64,000 bases of DNA, from positions 16,059-80,058 of the IMG/VR virus record IMGVR_UViG_3300010389_003143; one strand, given 5' to 3'. This DNA comes from a virus. The notes below the pieces were generated by a model, which searched no databases, had not been told where the DNA came from, and was given only the letters and a program-made list of their open reading frames with translations. Of the stretch, positions 25,079 to 33,745 are shown in pieces (position 1 is the stretch's first letter; every line of letters starts with the position of its first letter). A program made the translations under genes and the position numbers.

Positions 25079-26583
25079 CTGAAAATCCAAAGCCTTTGAC
25101 CAGCATCATAAATCTTTGACCAACCCCATTCTTTAGCCTGCTCAGCTTGACTTAAGCCTCTCTTGTCCATATTGGCTCGACATCTAAGTCTATTATAGGT
25201 TTTTCTCTTATCGGTCCATCTAAAGCCAAGTGTTTCTCTTTCCATCTGAAAGCCTAGCTGCTGCAAATAATTACCCGTGCCATACCTTAGATCCGCCCAA
25301 TAATGAATCGGAAGCTTTTTTGAGTTATCTCTTATCTTAGATATAAGCCTTGAGGCTCCTCCGACAACAACCGTTTCAACTTTTGAGCATAGCCTTTCTA
25401 TCTTTAGATATTCTGAGTAAACCTTATAAGAAGCAGCCATAATAATTTCATCATTATGGATAAGACCAAAAGCAGGGGCGTTAAAGCTGCCCATTAGGTG
25501 ATTCTTTGAGAAAAACTCTCTTGCCTCTTCTGCGGTTAGTTTTCTAATCTTTGTTTTTCTGGCATAAAAAATCCTGCTTCTTCCTTCTGCATTATTTATC
25601 ATTGATTTTATTATTTCAATCTTATCGTAGACCTCATCTTCTCTAAACTGAAATATTCTCAAGCCAGAATCTTCAAAATCCTTCCTAAGGTTAAAGTGAT
25701 AATTTTTATCGACCCCATTAAAGTCGGAGTGCCAATAAAGTCCATCAACATTGATGGCAGTCAAGCTATTTAATTTAAAGTCCGGCTTATATCTTAATCC
25801 AGGGTATCTTTCAAGGTCAAAAGTCTTGTTATAAAATTCTAGCCCAAGCTCTCTTGATAAAAGTGTTTCTAAATGATTGTTTTTGTCACCATGACCACTT
25901 ATATATTCGGCCACATCCCCTGTAGTTATAATTCCCTCTCTTATTAGCCTGTAGGCATTCACAGGAGGTACAGAAGCTTCCAAGCAGGCCTGATTGACGG
26001 TTCTCCCGTCCTCTAGCGTGCTAATCAGACCCCTATCAATCTTTGTGGATATTATCTTTCTTACAACATCTTCGGATTGAGCCGGGTGTCTTACTCCAAG
26101 TTTTTTTAAGTTTGTTTCCTCCGCCTTATTCCTTACTTCAGAGTTCTGCATCGGATTTTCTACGCCATATTTTTCTTTTACAGATTTTTTTATCTTTTTC
26201 TTTATAACATCCGACTGAAATGAGTGCTCTACACCATATCTTTCCCTATTTGTCTGAACAACTTTTCTCATTCTAGCTTTCTGCTTTAAATTATTATCTT
26301 TTTTAATATTATTCTTTCTAAGAGCAGAAGCAATAGTCGGATCTGTGACGCCGGCCATTTTTGCCATGTCCACGGTTGACATATTTTTAACAATATAATT
26401 ATCGTAAAGCCACTCCTTATCTAGATGGTATTTTGGCCTAGATAAAGAGTACTTTCGAATTCGATCTTTAACATATTTGTATGATCGATTAATTTTCTTG
26501 GCTATTTGATTAATTGATAGCCCTTGATTTATGTAAAGATTTGTAAGCAGATCTTTAGTTAAATCTTCTTTTACCACCCCCAC
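25075..26583 (-). CDS. Free-standing homing endonuclease with HTH repeats and Vsr-like nuclease domain
   Basis: A 502-residue protein of the HEG type. The N-terminus has helix-turn-helix modules (GLSINQIAKKINRSYKYV; STVDMAKMAGVTDPTIASAL). Next come three repeats of the form RYGVEHSFQS, KYGVENPMQN and KLGVRHPAQS, a DNA-binding repeat common in phage homing endonucleases. A Vsr/EDxHD-like nuclease domain follows (AINVDGLYWHSDF, then HFNLRKDFEDSGLRIFQF). The C-terminal part resembles an acetyltransferase-like fold (LTAEEAREFFSKNHLMG). It overlaps the nrdB end and lies next to nrdA/nrdB, genes often flanked by mobile endonucleases in T4-like phages. Confidence 0.75.
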   Translation of the reverse strand: MGVVKEDLTKDLLTNLYINQGLSINQIAKKINRSYKYVKDRIRKYSLSRPKYHLDKEWLYDNYIVKNMSTVDMAKMAGVTDPTIASALRKNNIKKDNNLKQKARMRKVVQTNRERYGVEHSFQSDVIKKKIKKSVKEKYGVENPMQNSEVRNKAEETNLKKLGVRHPAQSEDVVRKIISTKIDRGLISTLEDGRTVNQACLEASVPPVNAYRLIREGIITTGDVAEYISGHGDKNNHLETLLSRELGLEFYNKTFDLERYPGLRYKPDFKLNSLTAINVDGLYWHSDFNGVDKNYHFNLRKDFEDSGLRIFQFREDEVYDKIEIIKSMINNAEGRSRIFYARKTKIRKLTAEEAREFFSKNHLMGSFNAPAFGLIHNDEIIMAASYKVYSEYLKIERLCSKVETVVVGGASRLISKIRDNSKKLPIHYWADLRYGTGNYLQQLGFQMERETLGFRWTDKRKTYNRLRCRANMDKRGLSQAEQAKEWGWSKIYDAGQRLWIFS

Positions 26584-27548
26584 TCTCCGTCCATTCCTGA
26601 GGCATTATAGTCGGTTACACGTTTCTCGAAGAAGTTGCTCATAGTGTCTCCATTGAGAACCCAGTCTAGCCAAGGTAGGGGATTTTCTTTAACACCATAA
26701 TTTGGCTTTAGACCAAGCTGAATAAGCCTACGATCAGCAATATATCTGATGTACTGCTTCATTTCATCCGCAGTTAGGCCTTCGACCGGCCCTACAGCGT
26801 AAGCTAAATCGATAACTTTGTCCTCAAGCTTAACGGCAGTCTTGTACATCTCATAAATAGACTTTTTAAACTCATCATTAACAACTCTTGGGTGTTCTTC
26901 ACAGAATGTGCGGAAAAGCTTTGACATATATTGGACGTGAATGGTCTCGTCTCTTACTGACCACTCAACGATAGTACACATGCCCTTCATTTTTCCAAAT
27001 CTTTGGTAATTTAGAAGCATAACAAAAGCAGAAAAAAGAGACATACCCTCATTGCAAACAGATTGAGCCAGAGATAGCCCGATTCCTCTTTTTGAGGAAA
27101 CATTTGTGCTCTGCATGAACTCAAGCTTTTCAGCCATCTGCTCATATTCGAGAAAAGCCCAATATTCTTTTTCCTCAAGGCCCAGGGTATCATTCAAAAG
27201 AGCATAAGCACGCTGGTGAGTGCCCTCTCTATTTGCAAAGCTAAGCAGCATATTTCTTATTTCGTTATTTTTGAAAACAGGAATAAATAAGTCACAATAA
27301 TTTCCTCCGACCTGTACGTCAGTCTGAGTAAATAACCTTAAGATTTGGGTAATATGCTCTTTTTCGTGATGAGTAAGGGCCTTGCTCTTCCATTGGTTTA
27401 CATCCTCCTGTAATTCGGCCTCCCAGGTGCCCCAGTGAACCTTTTCATGGGCCTCCGCAGCCTCCATAGCCCATGGGTACTGAAATGGCTTGTAGGCCTC
27501 AGATGAATTTAGTAATCCGCCCCTATTTATCCCTGACATGATAGACAT
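26571..27548 (-). CDS. nrdB: Ribonucleotide reductase, class Ia small (radical) subunit
   Basis: A 325-residue NrdB that carries the diiron-tyrosyl radical used by NrdA to make dNDPs. Visible ligands are E-x2-H in REGTHQRAY, with the radical tyrosine four residues after the histidine; a Glu in VCNEGMSLF; and E-x2-H in RDETIHVQ. The C-terminal tail SGMDGEWGW is acidic and aromatic as expected for docking to NrdA. The start overlaps the 3' end of nrdA by 22 bases; a second ATG three codons in lies at better spacing from AAGGAG and may be the true start. It overlaps the homing endonuclease gene by 13 bases. Confidence 0.93.
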   Translation of the reverse strand: MSIMSGINRGGLLNSSEAYKPFQYPWAMEAAEAHEKVHWGTWEAELQEDVNQWKSKALTHHEKEHITQILRLFTQTDVQVGGNYCDLFIPVFKNNEIRNMLLSFANREGTHQRAYALLNDTLGLEEKEYWAFLEYEQMAEKLEFMQSTNVSSKRGIGLSLAQSVCNEGMSLFSAFVMLLNYQRFGKMKGMCTIVEWSVRDETIHVQYMSKLFRTFCEEHPRVVNDEFKKSIYEMYKTAVKLEDKVIDLAYAVGPVEGLTADEMKQYIRYIADRRLIQLGLKPNYGVKENPLPWLDWVLNGDTMSNFFEKRVTDYNASGMDGEWGW

Positions 27549-30244
27549 TCTCCTTCTTCTTCTGCATAATCCGCTAACGCAACTCTCTCTACTTTTGCCG
27601 AAACCTTCTCTGGATCAACTCCGGCATTTGTTCTTAGATAATAAAGCGCTTTCAGACCCATTTTCCAAGCTTTAATATGGGTCATTAGAACGTAGTTCTT
27701 ATTGGACCCAGCTGGGAAGAATAGATTTACGCTCTGCCCCTGGCATATAAATTCCTGTCTTCCACCAGCATGCTCAACAACCCATCTCTGGTCTAGCTCA
27801 AAAGCCGTCTTGAAAACAGATCTTTCCCAGTCGCTAAGAAAGTCAAGATGTTGAACAGACCCTTGATTGAGGATTACGGAATTCCAAGCTTCTTCCTTTT
27901 CTTTTTCGTCTAGATAGTTATCAAAGACCTTATCTAGCTCGGGGTTCTTTACCAAAAATGATCCAGCCCTTGTTCTGTGAGTATAGGCGTTTGACTTCCA
28001 AGGCTCAATTGACGGACTTGTGGCTAATATAATAGAGCTATTTGCATTAGGGGCTATAGCAAGAAGATGTGCGTTTCTTACTCCGCTTTCGGGGCCGTCT
28101 GGATAAGCTCCCTTTTCATCGGCAAGCCTTCTGGTCTCTTCTGTCGCTCTTTCTTTAATATCGCTAAATATAGAAGAATTCATAGCTGTAGCCATAGCGC
28201 TTTCCCACGGTATTCCGTTTCTCTGAAGAAGATCGTGGAAGCCCATTGCTCCAAGGCCGATGCTCCTCTCTCCTCTGGCTCCATTTACAGCCCTCCAAAG
28301 CTCCTTTGGAGCATTCTCGATAAATACGTCCAAAACGTTATCGAGCATTCTTACTAGGTCCTGAACAATCTTGGTGTCTTTCCACTCATCCCATTTTGCA
28401 AGATTTAGACTGCTCAGGCAGCATACGGCAGTCCTATCAGCCGCCGTAGGCAAAAATATTTCAGAGCACAAGTTTGAGCCATTTATTCTTAGATCCAAAT
28501 CTTTAAGCTCTTTTGGAAGATGCTTATTTGAGGTGTCTATAAAATGAAGATAAGGTTCGCCGGTTCGGTATCTTGTTTCGATAATCCTCTGAAGAAGCTC
28601 TCTTGCACCTAGGGTATCTCTAACTGTTCCATCCGCAGGGTCTACGAGGTTCCAGTCTTCATTTGCTATAGCTGCCTTCATGAAATCGTCAGTTATATTT
28701 ACAGCATTATGCAAATTAAAACACTTTCTATTTGGATCACCGCCAGTTGGAATTCTCATTTGTAAAAATTCAACAATATCAGGGTGTGAGATATCTAGGT
28801 AAGCAGCATATGAGCCCTTCCTGGTATTTCCACAGACTAGAGATCTACCGTTACTTCTTACTAGCAGTTTGCCTTCTGGAACTAATGCACAGTAAACATA
28901 TCCATCATAAGGGACCTCTTCCTTCCTAACCCTTTGAGTTGTGAAATGGTTTTTGTTTGAGACTACAACATAAAAAGAATTTTTTCTTGGATATTCTCTC
29001 TGCTGCTCTTTAATTCTAGCTCTTTTGCCAGCTAAAGTAGCTGCAGTAAAGACAGTATCAGCGCATGCTTTGCTTACTGATGAATATGTAAAGTTTGTTG
29101 CCCTCTTACTTGAGTCCCAATTAGATACTTCATCCAAGAAGCTCGTAAGCCATTCATAACTTCTTGTTTCTGGCCTTACCCAAGAGAGGTCTTTTGACTC
29201 CCAAGCATAGTTGGGGACATCGGGGATATTTCTTACATCGCTGACTTTCACCCTGATTGTGCAAGTTCCATCATTTCTATAAATAAGATTATAGCTATAG
29301 TTAGACTCTCTAACTATTCTGAGCAACCTATCGATCTTTCTCTGCTTCTTAAAATGAAACTCAATAGACTTACCGTTATAATTAGTTCCATCAGCCTGAA
29401 AGGCGACAAGAAGTCTGTCTGAATTTGAAAAACTTTCTTTATTATTATTTTTAATTTTTCCAGAAAAAGCCATTCTCACTTCAGAGTGTGATGGAAGCAT
29501 ATCAGCCCTTACTTTTTGAAGATCGTCATTCCAGCCACCCTTGGTCTTTCTGTCTATAACCATTGAGTGATTTGGAGTTACCATAATATCAACATTTTTT
29601 TCATCCACTACACGGATAAGGTTGCCATTATGATATTCTCTTACAAGCTCTATCGGCTTGACAAACGACACTTCGCCCCTGGAGGTTACCTGCGCGACCT
29701 TATCATGGTCGGTTAGTTCGGAAAACTTAATGTAGCCTTTGTCCGTCAATACCTCAACATCAGGGTGGTAACACTTGCCCTGGCGATAAGCATTCATATC
29801 TGCGTCAACTGTTTTTAGGAATGGAATTGGTCCGGGTGACTTTTCCGAAACAGAGCGAACTGATGACCAGTGGCCACCGACCCCGCCTCCCTTGACAGAT
29901 AGCCATCTAAGCTCTGAGGAATGCTCTATAAGGCCCTCAAGGGTGTCGTCGACCCAGGTAAGGAAGCAGCTTATCGGAAGCGCCCTCCAGGCCTCTCCGG
30001 GCTTTGGAGCATTGCTCAGAACGGGGGAGGCAAACATGAACCAGCCCTTGCTTGCGTAATCATAAATTCTTTGGGCAAAACGAAGGTCGCCGTCGCAATA
30101 AGCGAGAGCTGCTCTACCAAACGCCTCCTGGGGCGAGGTTTCTTCGTTCAGCATGTAGTACTGTTTTAACAGGGTTTTTGAAAAATCATTTAAATTATCA
30201 TCTCTGTCGAAATCCAGCAGGATTCCGCCGTACTCAGTGCTCAT
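27527..30244 (-). CDS. nrdA: Ribonucleotide reductase, class Ia large subunit, interrupted by an intein
   Basis: A 905-residue precursor. Without the intein (residues 158-473) the mature subunit is 589 residues, shorter than the ~750-residue bacterial form because the N-terminal ATP-cone is missing. NrdA reduces ribonucleotides to deoxyribonucleotides using a radical received from NrdB. Diagnostic parts include SSELRWLSVKGGGVGG, NLCSEIFLP (active-site region with Cys and Glu), TAVCCLSSLNL and the C-terminal redox pair CLSCQG. The intein interrupts the conserved AYRQGK / TRKGSYAAYLD strand. Upstream lies a ~370-bp non-coding leader, then the terminator of the stress-kinase operon. Confidence 0.93.
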   Translation of the reverse strand: MSTEYGGILLDFDRDDNLNDFSKTLLKQYYMLNEETSPQEAFGRAALAYCDGDLRFAQRIYDYASKGWFMFASPVLSNAPKPGEAWRALPISCFLTWVDDTLEGLIEHSSELRWLSVKGGGVGGHWSSVRSVSEKSPGPIPFLKTVDADMNAYRQGKCYHPDVEVLTDKGYIKFSELTDHDKVAQVTSRGEVSFVKPIELVREYHNGNLIRVVDEKNVDIMVTPNHSMVIDRKTKGGWNDDLQKVRADMLPSHSEVRMAFSGKIKNNNKESFSNSDRLLVAFQADGTNYNGKSIEFHFKKQRKIDRLLRIVRESNYSYNLIYRNDGTCTIRVKVSDVRNIPDVPNYAWESKDLSWVRPETRSYEWLTSFLDEVSNWDSSKRATNFTYSSVSKACADTVFTAATLAGKRARIKEQQREYPRKNSFYVVVSNKNHFTTQRVRKEEVPYDGYVYCALVPEGKLLVRSNGRSLVCGNTRKGSYAAYLDISHPDIVEFLQMRIPTGGDPNRKCFNLHNAVNITDDFMKAAIANEDWNLVDPADGTVRDTLGARELLQRIIETRYRTGEPYLHFIDTSNKHLPKELKDLDLRINGSNLCSEIFLPTAADRTAVCCLSSLNLAKWDEWKDTKIVQDLVRMLDNVLDVFIENAPKELWRAVNGARGERSIGLGAMGFHDLLQRNGIPWESAMATAMNSSIFSDIKERATEETRRLADEKGAYPDGPESGVRNAHLLAIAPNANSSIILATSPSIEPWKSNAYTHRTRAGSFLVKNPELDKVFDNYLDEKEKEEAWNSVILNQGSVQHLDFLSDWERSVFKTAFELDQRWVVEHAGGRQEFICQGQSVNLFFPAGSNKNYVLMTHIKAWKMGLKALYYLRTNAGVDPEKVSAKVERVALADYAEEEGECLSCQG
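28826..29773 (-). mobile_element. Intein in NrdA with degenerate LAGLIDADG endonuclease
   Basis: A 316-residue intein (residues 158-473). It starts at Cys158 (CYHPDVEVLTDKGYIKF, block A), has block B TPNHSMV, and a weak LAGLIDADG-type region (RLLVAFQADGTNYNG; WLTSFLDEVSNW). It ends LVCGN before Thr474. The penultimate residue is Gly rather than the usual His, so splicing may rely on a variant mechanism or be slow. Excision would leave GK-TRKGS, matching uninterrupted NrdA. Confidence 0.88.
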
Positions 30245-30610
30245 TTATTTCCCCAATTTTCATCTTTAAATTTTTCGTTTTAGCTGAAGCGATCGTGGCT
30301 AAAGATTTATGCATGAAAATTGTTTCGACAATAATTTTTAAGTCTCTTCTACACAACTTCTTACTTACCTTTAACCACTTAAACTTGCAAAAAAATTGTT
30401 ACGAATTTATTCGTTCCAAAGAAATCTGCGTACTTAAGCCTTCCATTTTAATAGATTTTCAGACCTTACATTAGAGGGCTTGCTTTAGAATCTTATTGTT
30501 TTTCTTTTGTTTTATATATTCTTTTGAGCATCTAAAAAAAAAATAATTTTTTATTAAATTTACAAAATCTCATAGATCCATTCGATGCTTAAAAGCCTGA
30601 TTTGAACTGA
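30245..30610. other. Non-coding leader of nrdA
   Basis: About 366 bases without a credible gene; the longest frames on either strand are short and lack ribosome binding sites. It contains an ACGAAT-TT-ATTCGT palindrome at 30401-30414 and a run of ten A at about 30534-30543. This is where the nrdA promoter and any regulator site should lie, but I cannot identify a confident promoter. Confidence 0.4.
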
Positions 30611-30643
30611 CAAAAACGGCCCGAGCATTTTGTAGCCCGAGCC
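30611..30643 (-). terminator. Rho-independent terminator of the prkA-yeaH-spoVR-dac operon
   Basis: On the minus strand GGCTCGGGC and GCTCGGGCC pair over nine positions including two G-U pairs, with loop TACAAAAT, followed by GTTTTTG. It lies 30 bases after the stop of the diadenylate-cyclase-like gene. The arms look like direct repeats at first sight, but the wobble pairing makes a strong stem. Confidence 0.7.
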
Positions 30644-30672
30644 ATCTCAAATTATGAAAGTTAGCTGATCAG

Positions 30673-31239
30673 CTATTCATCTGACGGATCAAACTGCTCT
30701 ACGAATGTGCCATTCTTCCAGGTTCTCACTACTGCAGTTTCTTCAGATAGCGTGAATACCGCTATAATATCTTCTCGCGTAGAAAAAGATGCAGCACTAA
30801 TATGCCTTGTGCCGCAGCCATCGGGTACATCAAGAGATGAGTCATCAACTACCAGGTAAATCTTTGATCCAATTATTTGACCGTTTCTATTAACGATTAT
30901 AGCGCCGTCAGCACCTTCGTTCAACATAGAGAAGACATCTTTCGTAAAAGCATCCTCACATATGTTTATGTACTTCTGTATAGGATTTACCCCTATCTGC
31001 CTCATGCCAGGAACCATGTGATCGTCAGATTTGTCGAAAACTCCAAGAACAATTATAAGTCCAATATTTCTATTTTCATTAAAGTTATTTCTAGATATTT
31101 GGGACAATAGCGTGAATATACTTTTTTCTACTTTTTGGAAATCTCTTGCAGCATTAAACTGATATGAGAAATCTATGCTAGAGATTTTTCTAGAAAATTC
31201 TGGCTTGCTGACTTTTGCGGTCTCCAAGTCATTACTCAT
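30673..31239 (-). CDS. DisA_N/DAC-domain protein, predicted diadenylate cyclase (c-di-AMP synthase)
   Basis: A 188-residue protein made almost only of a DAC domain. The two catalytic signatures are present: DGA at 111-113 (ADGAIIVNRNG; the Asp binds metal) and GTRH at 143-146 (CGTRHISAA), where Arg and His contact the ATP phosphates, followed by SEET at 165-168, the acidic metal-binding motif. The usual RHR-A triplet is RHI-S here, a notable change. No HhH or CBS domain and no membrane segment, so it differs from DisA, CdaA and CdaS. It is the last gene of the PrkA-YeaH-SpoVR operon, 19 bases after spoVR, and its stop codon lies in the palindrome TAGCTGATCAGCTA (30662-30675). Enzymatic activity is inferred. 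Confidence 0.78.
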   Translation of the reverse strand: MSNDLETAKVSKPEFSRKISSIDFSYQFNAARDFQKVEKSIFTLLSQISRNNFNENRNIGLIIVLGVFDKSDDHMVPGMRQIGVNPIQKYINICEDAFTKDVFSMLNEGADGAIIVNRNGQIIGSKIYLVVDDSSLDVPDGCGTRHISAASFSTREDIIAVFTLSEETAVVRTWKNGTFVEQFDPSDE

Positions 31240-31258
31240 GACCTTCCCCTGGTTTATT

Positions 31259-33745
31259 TTAGTTGCTAAAACCTAATTCATCATAGGTGTAATTTATAAT
31301 AAAACCAGAATCATCTATTGTCTCTAGATTTAGCGGAGATCTCCAGGCCTCATATATGTATTCCATAACTTTCTCTGCATGGGTTACATCTAAGGTTCCT
31401 ATATTTTTTGAAACATGGTCAAGTTGCAAAAAGCCATCTTCAATACCCGTTATAGCTATAAGCGGTGCCCTATAATTATAAAGATCCTTCGTAAGCGATT
31501 CAACAACGCTATTTAGGTCTGTTCCGGTTATGTGAATGCCCCGATCTCCGCCAGGAGTCTGGATATCCTTATAACTAAACAGCTTAAGCTCTTGTGCCAA
31601 CTCTTTTGTTAAATAATTTCTAATAAAGGATATATCGTCTTCCGTTTCTACAACTTTATAGACTTTCTCTAGCCCAGTCAGGCTTGAGGTGCCCTCCTCA
31701 TGGAATCGGTCCCACCTTTCCTTTATATCTGTAAATATCTTAAAGCCTAAGAAATACGGGTTTATATTTAAGCTATTTCTTCCTGGCTGCACGACCTTTT
31801 CGTGAAGTCCACAGAAATCTAGATGCTCTCCATGATTTATACATTCCAAATCAGACATTAAGTAAGCGTGAACAAAGCTTGCAAATCCTTCGTTCATTAT
31901 CTTTGTCATGTACTGCGGATAGAAGTAATAAGTTTCTTCCCTTATGATTTCAAGAATGTCTACCTGCCATGACTCAAGGCTATTTGAATAATTAATCAAG
32001 AACCATAGTATATCCTTTTCCGGATTGGGAGGAAATCTATTCTTTGGCACAACCATTTTTTTCGACATGGACTTTTCGTCCAGCAGGTCCGAGAACTCAT
32101 CTTTTGCCACAGTCTTAAAGTACTTTTTCTTTCTTGGGTATTTGCTGCGCCTTAGACCTTTGTGCCAGTCTATATGCTTATCCAGAGCAAAGCCAATATC
32201 CATAATTCTTTCGACAGCGTCTATTCCGTATTTCTGAATATATTCCTCTATTCTTTGCGCTCTTTCTGCGGCATGGTAGACCATCTTATTATCAGTTTTC
32301 TTAAATAAATAATTATTTTTAAAGAAATGACAGTTGTGAGCTATCATTCCATTGTCAATAACAAAACTGTGATCTTCTTCAACTTCTATATCATAGACTG
32401 GGACCTCTTCGAGTAACTCGACTCTTCTTGCCATAGTCACTTTTGAAAATAGATGCTCATCGGTCTGCTCTGAAAAAGACCAAGTGCGATTTATCTCTTT
32501 CTCAAAATTGATATCGCAAATTTCAAGAAGCTTTCTGTGAGCCTTCCCATGTACACTTAAATCATAACAGGTTTTTCTGCCCTTCCGACTCCTGGACTTT
32601 ATGCTTGCTTTAATTCCAAAATCTTTAAGAATGGACTTTGTCTTATAAGCCAGCTCACTACTTGTTGTGGTAAAGCTTGACTGGTATTTATCGCCCTTAA
32701 TATGGCCATCACCCTCGAATAGGCCTCTAATCATGCCTATCATAAAATCTCTTGGAGTATCCGGGTCTGCTGCAAAATTTGGAATAAATTTATTATTGGA
32801 GTGCCGACCACACTCTTTCTCAAGGAACATTCCAAATGACTTGTCATACACCATAACTCTCCTTGAAGAGTCAGACTCTCTTATGGTGACTCCGGTGTTT
32901 ATGCCCAACTTTTCAAACCAGTTCTGAATAAAGTCCGAATATGAGGCTTCATCTTTATGTAGCGAAAATGCAAAAGATGTATTGTTACGACTTCCTTCTG
33001 CTATATATAATCCAATTATTCTGCCAAAATCGCAGTCTAAATCAACCTGATATCCGCCAAACTTATTGGCCAACTCCTTCTTCCATCTAGGTGTTGGTCT
33101 TGATACTTCTATGGGAATAAGTATGCTCTTTTTATTTTTGCTATATGATATCTTTGGAGTTATCACCAAATCGTTTTCGGTAACGTCTTTTGCTTCGCAC
33201 CAGAACATCATATTGTCACGCTTAATCAAAAGTCTATGCTCGGGGGTGCATCGCGATGGGCTTTCCTCTCCCTTTACTCGAATCTCAACCAGATCCTTTG
33301 TTTTTTTGGTTTCCCTTGACTCGATAACTTGGCGGTATCGACCTTTGTGAGTTAAAACCATATCTCCTGGAACTATACTCTTTATGTCTACGAACCCCCT
33401 CGTTGTCTCGACCCTTGTGTCTCCGACAAAGCAGTGCCCAATTACGTGAGCTATGACCATAGTATTTGCTATATCAGAGTTTGTATCCAGCAAGAATGCA
33501 TAGGACGGGTTGTTATTCAAAACAACCTCATAAACCTTGGAAAAGCCCATTTCTCCTTGCATCTTCTGATAATCATAGGATTGGCCGTAACTCCAGTGCC
33601 TAGCCCTTGTTGGTAGTCCATAGCTGATAACCTCAAGCATTGTATCTTGAGATACAACCTCGTAATTTATCGGATAAGGGTCGAGATTCATATCTTCGGC
33701 CATCTTTTCCAAGATTTTTATTCTTTCAGTTAGGACCTTGTTCAT
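31259..33745 (-). CDS. spoVR: SpoVR/YcgB-family protein, interrupted by an intein
   Basis: An 828-residue precursor; the mature protein after removing the intein (residues 105-471) is 461 residues, close to bacterial SpoVR/YcgB. The N-terminus has MAEDMNLDPYPINYEVV, SYGLPTRARHWSYGQSY and VLNNNPSYAFLLDTN; after the intein CHFFKNNYLFKKTD, the family's H-x-FFKNN signature; later YFYPQYMTKIMNEGFASF and NPYFLGFKIF. In Bacillus it is a cortex-formation protein; in enterobacteria ycgB is coexpressed with prkA/yeaH in stationary phase and nitrogen starvation. Its start overlaps the upstream yeaH-like stop by four bases. Biochemical role unknown. Confidence 0.93.
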   Translation of the reverse strand: MNKVLTERIKILEKMAEDMNLDPYPINYEVVSQDTMLEVISYGLPTRARHWSYGQSYDYQKMQGEMGFSKVYEVVLNNNPSYAFLLDTNSDIANTMVIAHVIGHCFVGDTRVETTRGFVDIKSIVPGDMVLTHKGRYRQVIESRETKKTKDLVEIRVKGEESPSRCTPEHRLLIKRDNMMFWCEAKDVTENDLVITPKISYSKNKKSILIPIEVSRPTPRWKKELANKFGGYQVDLDCDFGRIIGLYIAEGSRNNTSFAFSLHKDEASYSDFIQNWFEKLGINTGVTIRESDSSRRVMVYDKSFGMFLEKECGRHSNNKFIPNFAADPDTPRDFMIGMIRGLFEGDGHIKGDKYQSSFTTTSSELAYKTKSILKDFGIKASIKSRSRKGRKTCYDLSVHGKAHRKLLEICDINFEKEINRTWSFSEQTDEHLFSKVTMARRVELLEEVPVYDIEVEEDHSFVIDNGMIAHNCHFFKNNYLFKKTDNKMVYHAAERAQRIEEYIQKYGIDAVERIMDIGFALDKHIDWHKGLRRSKYPRKKKYFKTVAKDEFSDLLDEKSMSKKMVVPKNRFPPNPEKDILWFLINYSNSLESWQVDILEIIREETYYFYPQYMTKIMNEGFASFVHAYLMSDLECINHGEHLDFCGLHEKVVQPGRNSLNINPYFLGFKIFTDIKERWDRFHEEGTSSLTGLEKVYKVVETEDDISFIRNYLTKELAQELKLFSYKDIQTPGGDRGIHITGTDLNSVVESLTKDLYNYRAPLIAITGIEDGFLQLDHVSKNIGTLDVTHAEKVMEYIYEAWRSPLNLETIDDSGFIINYTYDELGFSN
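32333..33433 (-). mobile_element. Intein in SpoVR with LAGLIDADG endonuclease
   Basis: A 367-residue intein, residues 105-471 of SpoVR. Cys105 starts block A (CFVGDTRVETTRGFVDI); block B is CTPEHRLL; the two LAGLIDADG motifs are IIGLYIAEGSRNN and MIRGLFEGDGHIKG; blocks F/G are VYDIEVEEDHSFV and NGMIAHN before Cys472. All canonical splicing residues are present, so it should be active. It sits at the highly conserved H-x-FFKNN site. Confidence 0.92.

Noticed and set aside
27527-30244. Reading nrdA as two separate genes flanking a homing endonuclease
   Set aside because: The frame is uninterrupted and the insert has intein splicing blocks, so it is an intein rather than a split gene.
30401-30414. 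ACGAAT-TT-ATTCGT palindrome as an NrdR box
   Set aside because: It does not resemble the NrdR consensus as I know it and occurs only once before nrdA.
30618-30643. Direct repeats GCCCGAGC as a possible attachment site or CRISPR-like repeat
   Set aside because: With G-U pairs the two copies form a 9-bp stem followed by a T run, which is a terminator; there are only two copies.
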